Source: JACOND01 sp051011135 (GTDB lineage: Bacteria > Bdellovibrionota > Bdellovibrionia > Bdellovibrionales > UBA1609). From it: a DNA stretch of 48,073 bases. The stretch covers positions 1 through 48,073 of the forward strand of contig JBPCUO010000037.1 in NCBI GenBank assembly GCA_051011135.1, given 5' to 3'. The notes below the pieces were generated by a model. That model was not told where the DNA came from, made no database searches, and saw nothing but the letters and a program-made list of their open reading frames with translations. Below are positions 1 through 7,294 of the stretch, piece after piece; the first letter of the stretch is position 1, and each line of letters starts with the position of its first letter. Both the position numbers and the translations under genes were made by a program.

Positions 1-339
1 ACTTATACCTGATGGAGCACCAAAGGCTAATCCATCAAATTTTCTACCGGTAAATCCAACACATCCTGAAAAATTACTTTTTGATACAAGCCAACAAGTT
101 TTCTCATCTGATGCTACTTTATCAGCAGTATCTAGACTCAAATCACCTTCAACTGAAATTGTTCCATCTACATTATCGGTTGTACAAGTGTTATAGTTAT
201 TAACAGACATACAAGTTTGATAAGATTTTCTTACTTGATTAACTGTTGATTGGATAACACCAAGTTCCGCTCTATCTTGATACTTTTGATAAGCAGGAAT
301 TCCTACAGCTGCCAAGATTCCAATAATCCCTACGACCAC
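1..339 (-). CDS. Type IV pilin segment lacking its leader (silent-cassette-like), runs off left edge
   Basis: The minus strand reads open from about 345 to the window edge. It encodes a type IV pilin N-terminal helix (VVVGIIGILAAVGIPAYQKY) followed by a Cys-containing globular part. The family normally begins with a short leader, a Gly/Phe cleavage site and an invariant Glu at +5. Here the homology starts only after that Glu. The upstream codons have no ATG and reach a stop near 370. The only nominal start is a GTG at 339 inside the helix, and no ribosome binding site is visible. At least four Cys codons lie in the visible variable part. The unit repeats the organisation of the pilin segment at 411 to 773 and begins at the same 15-bp sequence. 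Pilin homology is clear. That it is a silent donor cassette rather than an expressed gene is inference. The C-terminus is outside the window. Confidence 0.7.
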   Translation of the reverse strand, partial: MVVGIIGILAAVGIPAYQKYQDRAELGVIQSTVNQVRKSYQTCMSVNNYNTCTTDNVDGTISVEGDLSLDTADKVASDEKTCWLVSKSNFSGCVGFTGRKFDGLAFGAPSGIS

Positions 340-344
340 AAGTA
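330..344 (-). repeat. 15-bp border repeat, copy 1 (start of pilin cassette 1)
   Basis: The 15-mer CTACGACCACAAGTA (plus strand) is identical to 764 to 778. The flanking bases differ on both sides, so identity is exactly 15 bp. In both copies it encodes the L-V-V-V part of the pilin helix in the same frame. It marks the point where pilin homology begins in each cassette. Confidence 0.75.
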
Positions 345-355
345 CGCAGTAATAT

Positions 356-384
356 AAAAAAGGGAGTCGCTAAACTCCCTTTTT
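356..384. terminator. Intrinsic terminator between the two pilin segments
   Basis: A run of A leads into GGGAGT, a 6-base loop CGCTAA, then ACTCCC and a run of T. The arms extend through the A/T runs to about 11 bp. The hairpin lies 27 bases past the stop codon of the 411 to 773 pilin segment and would end minus-strand transcription. The A-run also makes it usable on the other strand. Confidence 0.75.
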
Positions 385-410
385 AATCATTTAAGAAATA
401 GTTTTATTAA

Positions 411-773
411 TTATGTATCGCACACTCCAAGAGCAGTGCATTTCTTTTTATTATCATGCTCTCCTGTTGTGTTATCTACGCAGTATGTTTTATCAGATAC
501 ACCAACAGCAACACAAAGATTTCCACCAGATATGCTGACTATTGCGCATGTTCCATCTCCAACATCTGTTGCATCTGCAACATTACAGTTTTTATCTAAT
601 GTATTATTTAAATTACCATCACAAGTACCATCATCGCTAGATCTACAAACCTGAGCAGATTTATAAATTATTTTAGCACTTTGTTTAGCTGTGTTTAAAT
701 CTGCATTATCTTTATATTTATCATACGCAGGGATTGCTATCGCAGATAGAACACCTATTATAGCTACGACCAC
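411..773 (-). CDS. Type IV pilin segment lacking its leader (silent-cassette-like)
   Basis: From the GTG at 773 the product is 120 residues. It opens directly in the pilin helix (VVAIIGVLSAIAIPAYDKY) and continues into a Cys-rich globular domain with eight Cys residues. A stop TAA and a terminator hairpin follow. A functional prepilin would need a leader, the cleavage site and Glu+5 upstream. Here two more in-frame codons match a pilin (Leu-Leu), then homology ends and a TGA stop lies five codons above the GTG. No Shine-Dalgarno sequence precedes the GTG. The product would therefore not be processed or assembled as a normal pilin. The tandem arrangement with the segment at 1 to 339 resembles silent pilin (pilS) cassettes of Neisseria. 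A decayed pilin gene is the alternative. Confidence 0.7.
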   Translation of the reverse strand: MVVAIIGVLSAIAIPAYDKYKDNADLNTAKQSAKIIYKSAQVCRSSDDGTCDGNLNNTLDKNCNVADATDVGDGTCAIVSISGGNLCVAVGVSDKTYCVDNTTGEHDNKKKCTALGVCDT

Positions 774-778
774 AAGTA
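764..778 (-). repeat. 15-bp border repeat, copy 2 (start of pilin cassette 2)
   Basis: Exact second copy of the 15-mer at 330 to 344, spaced 434 bp from it. It again forms the first bases of pilin homology. The bases from 779 to about 912 show no pilin similarity and no convincing gene. Confidence 0.75.
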
Positions 779-921
779 GATCATATCAAATTGTTACTCA
801 TCTCTGTTTAGGGTTTGTAAAAAAAGTTTATTACAAAAAAAAGATGTATCACTTTGAGAATAACTTCAAAAAAACTTTGTCAGATTTAAGTCTTGAGTTA
901 AAATTGTAGAGATTGGTGTCT

Positions 922-1167
922 ATGAGTAAATCAAAATTTAAAAACAGTATAAAGTTTAAAACAATAAAAAGTGTTTTGATTGGATTTATTATGGCGATTA
1001 TTTTTGGAGCAGGATTGTTTTTTGGTAAAACAAACTCTTATTCTTATAAAGCCTTATCTTATAGAGCCTTATCTCATAGTGGTGGAACCGATTCTTCTGG
1101 CTGTCATTGTGTAGGCGGTAAAAGCTCTAATGGAAGTTGTCCTAGCGGAAACTATCATTGCCATTAA
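922..1167 (+). CDS. Small membrane-anchored or secreted His/Cys-rich protein (YHYH-like tail)
   Basis: The protein has 81 residues from the ATG at 922. An upstream TTG at 913 in the same frame is less likely. A basic N-terminus is followed by a hydrophobic stretch at about residues 17 to 34, so it is either a signal peptide or a membrane anchor. The last 30 residues contain HSGGTDSSGCHC and end in YHCH. This resembles the small secreted proteins that carry a His-Gly-Gly-Thr-Asp plus Cys-His motif and a final YHxH, whose role is not settled. Metal binding by the Cys/His cluster is a guess. Residues about 41 to 52 come from a short tandem DNA repeat. The gene stands alone between the pilin segments and a tRNA. 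Confidence 0.6.
   Translation: MSKSKFKNSIKFKTIKSVLIGFIMAIIFGAGLFFGKTNSYSYKALSYRALSHSGGTDSSGCHCVGGKSSNGSCPSGNYHCH
1042..1079 (+). repeat. 15-bp tandem repeat inside the small His/Cys-rich gene
   Basis: Two near-perfect 15-bp units (TCTTATAAAGCCTTA then TCTTATAGAGCCTTA) plus a partial third (TCTCATAG) encode SYKAL, SYRAL and SH. Because the unit is a multiple of three, copy number can change without breaking the frame. Confidence 0.65.
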
Positions 1168-1199
1168 TATCTTTATTTTTTGATTTTATTTTTTTAAAA

Positions 1200-1276
1200 T
1201 GGTAGGGGCTGAAGGACTCGAACCTTCGATCCTCCGGTTATGAGCCGGATGCTTTAACCAACTAAGCTAAGCCCCC
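1200..1276 (-). tRNA. tRNA with CAT anticodon (elongator Met, or Ile2)
   Basis: The minus strand folds as a full cloverleaf. The acceptor arms are GGGGGCT and AGCCCCT, with a first-pair G-U. The D arm is intact, the anticodon stem-loop is CCGG-CTCATAA-CCGG, and the T arm is GAAGG-TTCGAGT-CCTTC. A discriminator A and an encoded CCA follow. The anticodon is CAT. The C1-A72 mismatch and triple G-C stem of initiator tRNA are absent, so it is an elongator tRNA-Met or the lysidine-modified tRNA-Ile2. The sequence alone does not settle which. It lies 33 bases downstream of rpoD on the same strand. Confidence 0.92.
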
Positions 1277-1309
1277 TTAAGAGGGTCATAATATTTAAAG
1301 ATAATTGAA

Positions 1310-3109
1310 TCAATTGTCTAAAAAGTTTTTGAGCTTACCAGAGCGACTAGGGTGACGAAGTTTTCTTAAAGCTTTTGCTTCAATTTGACGAATTCGTTCA
1401 CGAGTCACATTAAAATCCTGTCCCACTTCTTCTAGAGTATGATGGCTTTCTTCACCAATACCAAATCTCATACGAAGAACTTTCTCTTCCCTAGGAGTTA
1501 AACTTGCTAATACTTTTCGAGTTTGATCCACTAAATTTAAATTAGAAATTGCAAAAGAAGGATTTACTACATTTTGATCTTCAATAAAATCTCCTAAATG
1601 AGAATCATCTTCTTCCCCTACGGGAGTCTCTAAACTAATAGGCTCTTTTGCAATCTTAAGCACTTTACGAACCTTATCAACGGAGATGTCCATTTTTTCT
1701 GAAATTTCTTCAGGAGTAGGATCTCGACCCAACTCTTGAAAAAGATAACGAGAAGTTCTCACTAATTTATTAATTGTTTCAATCATATGAACAGGAATTC
1801 GAATCGTTCTTGCTTGATCCGCAATAGCACGAGTGATGGCTTGACGAATCCACCAAGTGGCATAAGTTGAAAATTTATAACCTCTACGGTATTCAAATTT
1901 ATCAACTGCTTTCATTAAACCTATATTTCCTTCTTGAATTAAATCTAAAAATTGTAAACCTCTATTCGTATATTTTTTAGCAATGGAAACCACTAGCCTT
2001 AAGTTTGCTTGAACCAATTTAGATTTCGCTTTATCCGCTTCTCGCTCCCCTTTCCACATCTCAGTAGAAACATCACGCAACCAGATTTTATTCATTCTTG
2101 TTTGTTCATTAATTCTTTTTAATCTTAATCGAGCATCTTTTGCAGATATATAAAGTTTTATATATTTAGAAAAAGAAAGCCCAGTCAGCTCTTTCATCTT
2201 TTCTTCTTCTGTACGACTCTTGTTAATTTTATGATAATTTTCTTCCATTGTTACAAAGTCTTTTGATTTTGTTTTTTCTAAAGCCACTGTAACTCTTTTT
2301 TCTAATTCATAAATTCTATTTAAAGTATTGCGAATTTTTAAACTGATTCGATTAATAACTTTTCGGTTAAAGTTTATTTTTTCTAACTGACCTGTCAGTT
2401 GATCATTGTGATATCTTACTTTTTCATAAGCTTTTCGATATTCCGTAGAATCCTTAGAAGATTTTTTAATAATTTCAAACTCATCTTTAACTTGATTATT
2501 GTATTTTTTAACATACTCAACAGTGTCCGTAATCGTTTTTATAAATTCTTCTTCTCCGCTTTTTTGCTCATCCTCTTCTTCTAATCCACGAATGATTGCT
2601 TTAACTTTTAATCTCGATTTTTCTAAATGCTCTTTAAAACGAATCACTTCAGAAACACCTAAAGGACACATTAAAATAGATTTCATAATCTTTTTTTCGC
2701 CCTTTTCAATGCTTTGGGAAATAACAACTTCTCCTTTACGGTCTAAAAGAGAAACACTTCCTATTTTTTTCAAATACAAACGAACAGGATCATGAGCTTT
2801 GCTGTCCGTAGAAACTTTCGTTTCTGTTTCTGAATCTTCTGATTGAGCAAGAAAAAATTCTTGATCGTTTTTGGTTTTCCCACCAAAATGTTGTAAGGCA
2901 ATTTTAATACCTTTTTTCTGAATATTTTGCATCAGTTCATTTAAAACTTCTGGATGAATGATTTCTTGAGGAAAAGACTCATTGAGCTCTCTAGCAAATA
3001 AAATATCTTTTTTAAAAAAACCTTTTGTTTCTAATTTTTTAAATTCACTTAACATCAAATCTTTTTGTTCTTTGAAACTAAGTTTTTTAACAGTTTCTTG
3101 CATAATCAT
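1310..3109 (-). CDS. rpoD: RNA polymerase primary sigma factor (sigma-70)
   Basis: This 599-residue protein is a group 1 sigma factor that directs core RNA polymerase to housekeeping promoters. Region 1.2 is seen as DPVRLYLKKIG near residue 106. A long charged helical non-conserved region follows. Region 2 contains LRLVVSIAKKYTNRGLQFLD and then YKFSTYATWWIRQAITRAIA near residues 400 to 430. Region 4 ends with the helix-turn-helix VTRERIRQIEAKALRKLR. Two ATG codons lie at 3109 and 3103. The first is preferred because GGAG sits 8 bases upstream. The gene starts 19 bases after dnaG, making it the last gene of rpsU-yqeY-dnaG-rpoD. Confidence 0.97.
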   Translation of the reverse strand: MIMQETVKKLSFKEQKDLMLSEFKKLETKGFFKKDILFARELNESFPQEIIHPEVLNELMQNIQKKGIKIALQHFGGKTKNDQEFFLAQSEDSETETKVSTDSKAHDPVRLYLKKIGSVSLLDRKGEVVISQSIEKGEKKIMKSILMCPLGVSEVIRFKEHLEKSRLKVKAIIRGLEEEDEQKSGEEEFIKTITDTVEYVKKYNNQVKDEFEIIKKSSKDSTEYRKAYEKVRYHNDQLTGQLEKINFNRKVINRISLKIRNTLNRIYELEKRVTVALEKTKSKDFVTMEENYHKINKSRTEEEKMKELTGLSFSKYIKLYISAKDARLRLKRINEQTRMNKIWLRDVSTEMWKGEREADKAKSKLVQANLRLVVSIAKKYTNRGLQFLDLIQEGNIGLMKAVDKFEYRRGYKFSTYATWWIRQAITRAIADQARTIRIPVHMIETINKLVRTSRYLFQELGRDPTPEEISEKMDISVDKVRKVLKIAKEPISLETPVGEEDDSHLGDFIEDQNVVNPSFAISNLNLVDQTRKVLASLTPREEKVLRMRFGIGEESHHTLEEVGQDFNVTRERIRQIEAKALRKLRHPSRSGKLKNFLDN

Positions 3110-3128
3110 AATTTTAACTCCAAATTCC

Positions 3129-4919
3129 TCATTGAGAAATATCCTTTTGACGAAGCTTCTCTTTAGAGAGTTGTAAAATTTTTTCTAATTGTTTCATGTC
3201 TTCGTTTTCTCCCGTTTTCATTTCTGAAATAGTTTGTTGAATTTTTTTAGATCGTTTTTTATTTTCAAGAAAAGCCAGACTATCTTGAAAAACTTTTTCG
3301 ACCTCTTCTTGATCTGCTCCTTTTAATATAAGATAAGAATCTTTAAGTAAAAGAAAATTATCAGAAAATCCTAACTCCATAATATTAGGAAGGATTTTAT
3401 CAAACTCCTTGGATTCTTGTCTACTCATAGCCTCTATTTTTTGGAAAATAGTAATAATCTGTGGAGTTTGAAGCAAGTCCAACCCCCCCTTTTCTGAAAA
3501 TAAATCTAAAAAACTCTGAGAATCCAAACATAATACCAATAACAACCTTTCTGCCTCTAAAGCTCGAGAAAGAGAAAATTTTTCAACCTCTTCAGAGCTT
3601 CTTCTGGGTTTTTCCGAAAATCCTTTTTTTGAAGCCTCTTTGAGAAGTTTATCAAGAACTCTTTCCATAGCTTTTTTATCACTACCAAATAAATCCAAGG
3701 TCCTTTGTTTATAAATCACCCTTAAAGCATCCTTAGAGGTTGCTTTTAAAAAAGGCAGCATCTCTTCTAAAAGATAAACAGAAGACTGCCCTTGGCTTTT
3801 TAATTCCTGAGATTTTCTTTTTAAAACTTGAAAAAACAAATCCTGACTCTTTTTCAAAAGATTTTCCAGATTTTCTTTTCCAGATTCTCTTAAAAAATCA
3901 TCGGGATCTTGTTTATTAGGCAAGCAAATCGTTTTAACTTCTAAAGATTGTTCTAATAAAATAGGCAGGCTTCTTTGTGCTGCTTTTTGACCTGCTTCAT
4001 CTCCATCAAAAATAATAATCACTGAATCTACATAACGCTTTAATAATTTAGCATGATGTTCTGTTAAGGCTGTTCCTAAAGTGGCAACAATATTTTTAAA
4101 TCCTGCTTGCCATAAAGATAGAAAATCTGTGTAACCTTCTACAACTAAAAGTTGACCTTTTTGTCTTAAAGATTTTGCTGATTCATTTAATCCATAAAAA
4201 CATTTTCCCTTATGGAAAATTTTAGATTCCTTAGAGTTAATGTATTTAGGCAGGGAATTTCCTAAAGAGCGAGTCCCAAAACCAATGACTTGTTGGCGAG
4301 TTGAAGTGATAGGAAACACAAGACGATCACGAAAATTATCATAAAGATCTCCATCAGATCCTTTAGATAATAAACCCAGCTGCAAAGCTTCTTGTTGTTC
4401 TTTACTGTTTTTTAAATAATTTTTTAAAGTTTTACCTTTAGGAGCGTAACCTAAACGAAAAACTTTAATAATATCTTGATCATATCCTCTTTTTTTTAAA
4501 TAAGACCAAACCTGAGAACTTTTAGGAAGTTCAAAAAGTTTTTCTTGATAAAAACGACAAACTTTTTCATTAAGCTGAATAAAATTGACAGAAGAATCCC
4601 CCCTTTTTTTATCAAATTGATGAGGGATATCTATGCGAGCTTGGCGTGCTAAATAATGAACAGCATCTACAAAAGTCATTCCTCTTTGTTCTTTTAAATA
4701 AGTATAAATGTTTCCAGATTTTTGACACCCAAAACAATGGTAGACTTGCTTGCTCAACGAAACAGAAAAACTAGGAGTTTTTTCATTATGATCGGGAAAG
4801 GGGCAAAGGCCCATGTAACGATCCCCTTGAGCTTTTAAAGGAATGTCTTCTCCAATAATAGAAATCAAATCAGAAGCTTGTCTTACTTGTTCAATAAAAT
4901 CTTCTGAAAAATATCTCAT
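3129..4919 (-). CDS. dnaG: DNA primase
   Basis: The 596-residue primase makes RNA primers at the replication fork. The N-terminal zinc finger shows Cys39, His44, Cys62 and Cys65 (CPFPDH and HCFGC). The catalytic TOPRIM fold follows, with Glu261 in VVEGYTD and the Asp pair in FDGDEAG near residues 305 to 307. The last 150 residues correspond to the helicase-binding region and are poorly conserved, as is usual. The start overlaps the stop of the YqeY-like gene by four bases, so the two are translationally coupled. Length is normal for the family. Confidence 0.97.
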   Translation of the reverse strand: MRYFSEDFIEQVRQASDLISIIGEDIPLKAQGDRYMGLCPFPDHNEKTPSFSVSLSKQVYHCFGCQKSGNIYTYLKEQRGMTFVDAVHYLARQARIDIPHQFDKKRGDSSVNFIQLNEKVCRFYQEKLFELPKSSQVWSYLKKRGYDQDIIKVFRLGYAPKGKTLKNYLKNSKEQQEALQLGLLSKGSDGDLYDNFRDRLVFPITSTRQQVIGFGTRSLGNSLPKYINSKESKIFHKGKCFYGLNESAKSLRQKGQLLVVEGYTDFLSLWQAGFKNIVATLGTALTEHHAKLLKRYVDSVIIIFDGDEAGQKAAQRSLPILLEQSLEVKTICLPNKQDPDDFLRESGKENLENLLKKSQDLFFQVLKRKSQELKSQGQSSVYLLEEMLPFLKATSKDALRVIYKQRTLDLFGSDKKAMERVLDKLLKEASKKGFSEKPRRSSEEVEKFSLSRALEAERLLLVLCLDSQSFLDLFSEKGGLDLLQTPQIITIFQKIEAMSRQESKEFDKILPNIMELGFSDNFLLLKDSYLILKGADQEEVEKVFQDSLAFLENKKRSKKIQQTISEMKTGENEDMKQLEKILQLSKEKLRQKDISQ

Positions 4920-5377
4920 AATTTTTGGAGATGATCCCTGATCATTTGAGATAAAAGCTTAGCATCTGCTCCACCTTTTGCTTTTTCCATACAAGCTTTC
5001 ATGACAGATCCCATCTCTTTCATAGAACTAGGTTTTAACTCCTGAATCACTTTTTCAACCAAGGTTTTTAATTGATCTGAAGAGAGTTGCTCTGGAAGAT
5101 ATCGCTTTAAAACAGCAAGATTGTATTCTTCTTCTTCCGCTTGAGCTTTGTGTTCCTCAGATTGTTTATAACCCTCTATTGATTCTTGAACTTGCTTTAC
5201 CTGTTTTTTTAAAACCGCTAAAACATCTTCTTCTTTTAAAGGCTTAGGGCGCATCTCAATCTCTTTGTTTTTGATACTCGCTTGTAAAAAACGCAAAGCT
5301 TTTAAAAGCTTTTTATCCTGATTTTTTAAACCTTCTTTTAAATCTTTTAAAATTTGTTCTTTAAGAGACATCTTCAC
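4916..5377 (-). CDS. yqeY: GatB/YqeY domain protein
   Basis: This 153-residue protein belongs to the YqeY family, which is related to the tRNA-binding tail of the GatB amidotransferase subunit. The fold is an N-terminal helical part (LKEQILKDLKEGLKNQ) followed by the small C-terminal domain ending near SQMIRDHL. A good ribosome binding site (GAGGTGA) precedes the ATG. It is placed between rpsU and dnaG and overlaps dnaG by four bases, an arrangement common in many bacteria. Its precise biochemical role is not established, and a link to tRNA aminoacylation is inferred only from the domain. Confidence 0.9.
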   Translation of the reverse strand: MKMSLKEQILKDLKEGLKNQDKKLLKALRFLQASIKNKEIEMRPKPLKEEDVLAVLKKQVKQVQESIEGYKQSEEHKAQAEEEEYNLAVLKRYLPEQLSSDQLKTLVEKVIQELKPSSMKEMGSVMKACMEKAKGGADAKLLSQMIRDHLQKL

Positions 5378-5398
5378 CTCTTTTTTACATTACATGAA

Positions 5399-5593
5399 TT
5401 AAGCTCTTCGGCCTATTTTTTTATTTAATCTTTTACGAGCCGCTATTGATTTTTTCTTTTTCACAATACTTGGCTTTTCATAATATTCTCTTTTTTTAAT
5501 TTCAGAAAGAATACCTAATTTTTCACAAGATTTCTTAAAACGACGAAGAACATACTCTAAATTATCTCCTTCTCTTAATTTTATTTTTGGCAT
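5399..5593 (-). CDS. rpsU: Ribosomal protein bS21
   Basis: The 64-residue product begins MPKIKLREGDNLEYVLRRF and ends in a Lys/Arg-rich tail, as expected for the small-subunit protein S21. An in-frame upstream start at 5638 would add 15 residues that are not family-like. The ATG at 5593 has a strong GGGGTGAT ribosome binding site and is preferred. It is the first gene of the operon with yqeY, dnaG and rpoD. A recognisable promoter lies just upstream. Confidence 0.94.
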   Translation of the reverse strand: MPKIKLREGDNLEYVLRRFKKSCEKLGILSEIKKREYYEKPSIVKKKKSIAARKRLNKKIGRRA

Positions 5594-5628
5594 AAAAATC
5601 ACCCCCCTTCCGAAAATCGAGAACCTAC

Positions 5629-5657
5629 TATATAACAAAATCCTCCTTTTTACACAA
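5629..5657 (-). promoter_or_regulatory. Sigma-70-type promoter for rpsU-yqeY-dnaG-rpoD
   Basis: On the minus strand TTGTGT (5657 to 5652) and TATATA (5634 to 5629) are spaced by exactly 17 bases. The predicted start of transcription is near 5622, giving a leader of about 30 bases before the rpsU ATG. This is the only good candidate in the 110 bases between rpsU and tadA on this strand. Confidence 0.6.
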
Positions 5658-5703
5658 GACAGCTGAAATTTTATTCATTTAAGGATAAAATTCAAAAAAG
5701 ACT

Positions 5704-6153
5704 ATGGAACAAGATATTTTTTACATGAATCAAGCTTTGAATCTCGCTCAAAAAGCTTTTGAAAAAAAAGAAGTTCCTGTAGGAGCTCTGATTGTAAAAG
5801 AAGGGCAAATACTGGCTGAAGCTTTTAATCAAAGAGAAAATCAACAAAATCCCCTAGGGCATGCAGAATTGATCGCTCTTCAACAAGCCTCCCAAAAAAT
5901 ATCGAGTTGGAGGCTAGAAAAATGCACCCTTTATGTCACCCTAGAGCCTTGTTTAATGTGTTTAGGAGCTATTTTACAATCTCGCATCTCCCGCCTGGTT
6001 TACGGATGTGAAGATTTTAAAACGGGCTTTGATTCTTTTTACCAACTTACAAAATATCCTCAATGGAATTCTAAATTAAAACTAGCTTCTGGATTGCAAA
6101 AAGAAAAATGCTCTGAGATTCTCTCTCAATTTTTTAAAACTCTACGAACTTAA
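5704..6153 (+). CDS. tadA: tRNA-specific adenosine deaminase
   Basis: The 149-residue enzyme converts the wobble adenosine of tRNA-Arg(ACG) to inosine. The zinc site and catalytic acid are visible as His53-Ala-Glu55 (GHAEL) and Cys83/Cys86 (EPCLMC). The start VPVGALIV and the downstream KTGFDSFYQL region fit TadA rather than cytidine deaminases. Length is typical. The gene is transcribed alone, divergent from rpsU, and ends in a shared hairpin terminator with recA. Confidence 0.93.
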   Translation: MEQDIFYMNQALNLAQKAFEKKEVPVGALIVKEGQILAEAFNQRENQQNPLGHAELIALQQASQKISSWRLEKCTLYVTLEPCLMCLGAILQSRISRLVYGCEDFKTGFDSFYQLTKYPQWNSKLKLASGLQKEKCSEILSQFFKTLRT

Positions 6154-6190
6154 AAAAAAGGTACCCTCGTAGGTACCTTCCTTTTTTTTC
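6152..6190. terminator. Bidirectional terminator between tadA and recA
   Basis: The stem AAGGTACC (6158 to 6165) pairs with GGTACCTT (6172 to 6179) around loop CTCGTA. T residues follow on the plus strand and A residues precede it, so it can end both the tadA and the cinA-recA transcripts. Confidence 0.85.
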
Positions 6191-6207
6191 TAAAATCTAA
6201 TTTTATC

Positions 6208-7278
6208 TTAATGATTTTTAGTTGGTTTTGAATCCGTAGGCTTAGCTTGTTTTGACGGAGCCGCTTCAGGTTGTTTTTTTTCATTCAAAGCTTTCATTAT
6301 TTTATTTCTTAACTCTTTATTATCTTTAATAGATATACGAGCTGTATCACGGCCTTGACCTATTTTTTCATTTTCAAAACTAAACCAAGCTCCTGCTTTT
6401 TGAACAACTTCTGCTTTAACAGCCATATCTAAAATTTCACCAGAATGACTAATTCCTTCATTGTATAAAAGATCAAACTCAGCTCTTTTAAAAGGTGGAG
6501 CCATTTTGTTTTTCACAACTTTTACTAGCGTTCTGTTTCCGATGATTTCTTCTCCTTTTTTCAAACTAGCAATACGACGAACATCTAAACGAATAGAAGA
6601 ATAAAACTTTAAAGCATTTCCTCCCGTTGTTGTTTCAGGATTTCCAAAAACCACTCCTATTTTCATACGAATTTGGTTAATAAAAATCACAAGAGTATTT
6701 GTATTTGATATTGTATAAGTTAATTTTCTAAGAGCTTGAGACATCAAACGAGCTTGTAGACCCATATGAGAATCTCCCATATCTCCTTCGATCTCAGCTT
6801 TAGGAGTTAAAGCTGCAACAGAATCTATAATAAGAACATCAACCGCTCCAGAGCGAACAAGAGTTTCTGTAATTTCTAAAGCTTGCTCTCCTGTATCGGG
6901 TTGAGAGATCAACATGTCAGGAACATTAACACCTAATTTTTTAGCATAACTCACATCTAAAGCATGTTCTGCATCCACAAAAGCCACAACTCCTCCTGCT
7001 TTTTGAGCTTGAGCTGCTGTGCTTAAAGCAAGTGTTGTTTTACCAGAACTTTCTGGTCCATAAATTTCTACCACTCGACCCAGTGGCAAACCTTGAATTC
7101 CTAAAGCGTCATCTAAGCTTAAAGAACCTGTACTAAAAACAGGAACCTTATCATAAAGGGATTTACCTTCTCCCAATTTCATAATGGATCCCTTACCAAA
7201 TTGTTTCTCTATAGAAGAGATCGCTAAATCTAATGCTTTGTTTTTTTCTTTATTATTATTATTTCCAGCTACTGACAT
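6208..7278 (-). CDS. recA: Recombinase RecA
   Basis: RecA forms filaments on single-stranded DNA, drives strand exchange and activates LexA self-cleavage. The 356-residue product shows the Walker A GPESSGKTT (residues 74 to 82), the AEHALD segment, the Walker B strand VLIIDSVAAL and the DNA-binding loop 2 around FGNPETTTGGNALKF. The C-terminal tail is Lys/Pro-rich and lacks the strongly acidic end of the E. coli protein. AGGAGG lies 5 bases before the ATG. It follows cinA with a 16-base gap and ends at the shared hairpin. RecA would also be the enzyme expected to act on the pilin repeats at the left edge. Confidence 0.98.
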   Translation of the reverse strand: MSVAGNNNNKEKNKALDLAISSIEKQFGKGSIMKLGEGKSLYDKVPVFSTGSLSLDDALGIQGLPLGRVVEIYGPESSGKTTLALSTAAQAQKAGGVVAFVDAEHALDVSYAKKLGVNVPDMLISQPDTGEQALEITETLVRSGAVDVLIIDSVAALTPKAEIEGDMGDSHMGLQARLMSQALRKLTYTISNTNTLVIFINQIRMKIGVVFGNPETTTGGNALKFYSSIRLDVRRIASLKKGEEIIGNRTLVKVVKNKMAPPFKRAEFDLLYNEGISHSGEILDMAVKAEVVQKAGAWFSFENEKIGQGRDTARISIKDNKELRNKIMKALNEKKQPEAAPSKQAKPTDSKPTKNH

Positions 7279-7294
7279 TTTTCCTCCTTATTTA

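Noticed and set aside
691..909. Plus-strand ORF of 72 codons next to the pilin segment
   Set aside because: Its first third is antisense to the pilin helix and the rest is Lys/Phe-rich with no start signal or family resemblance.
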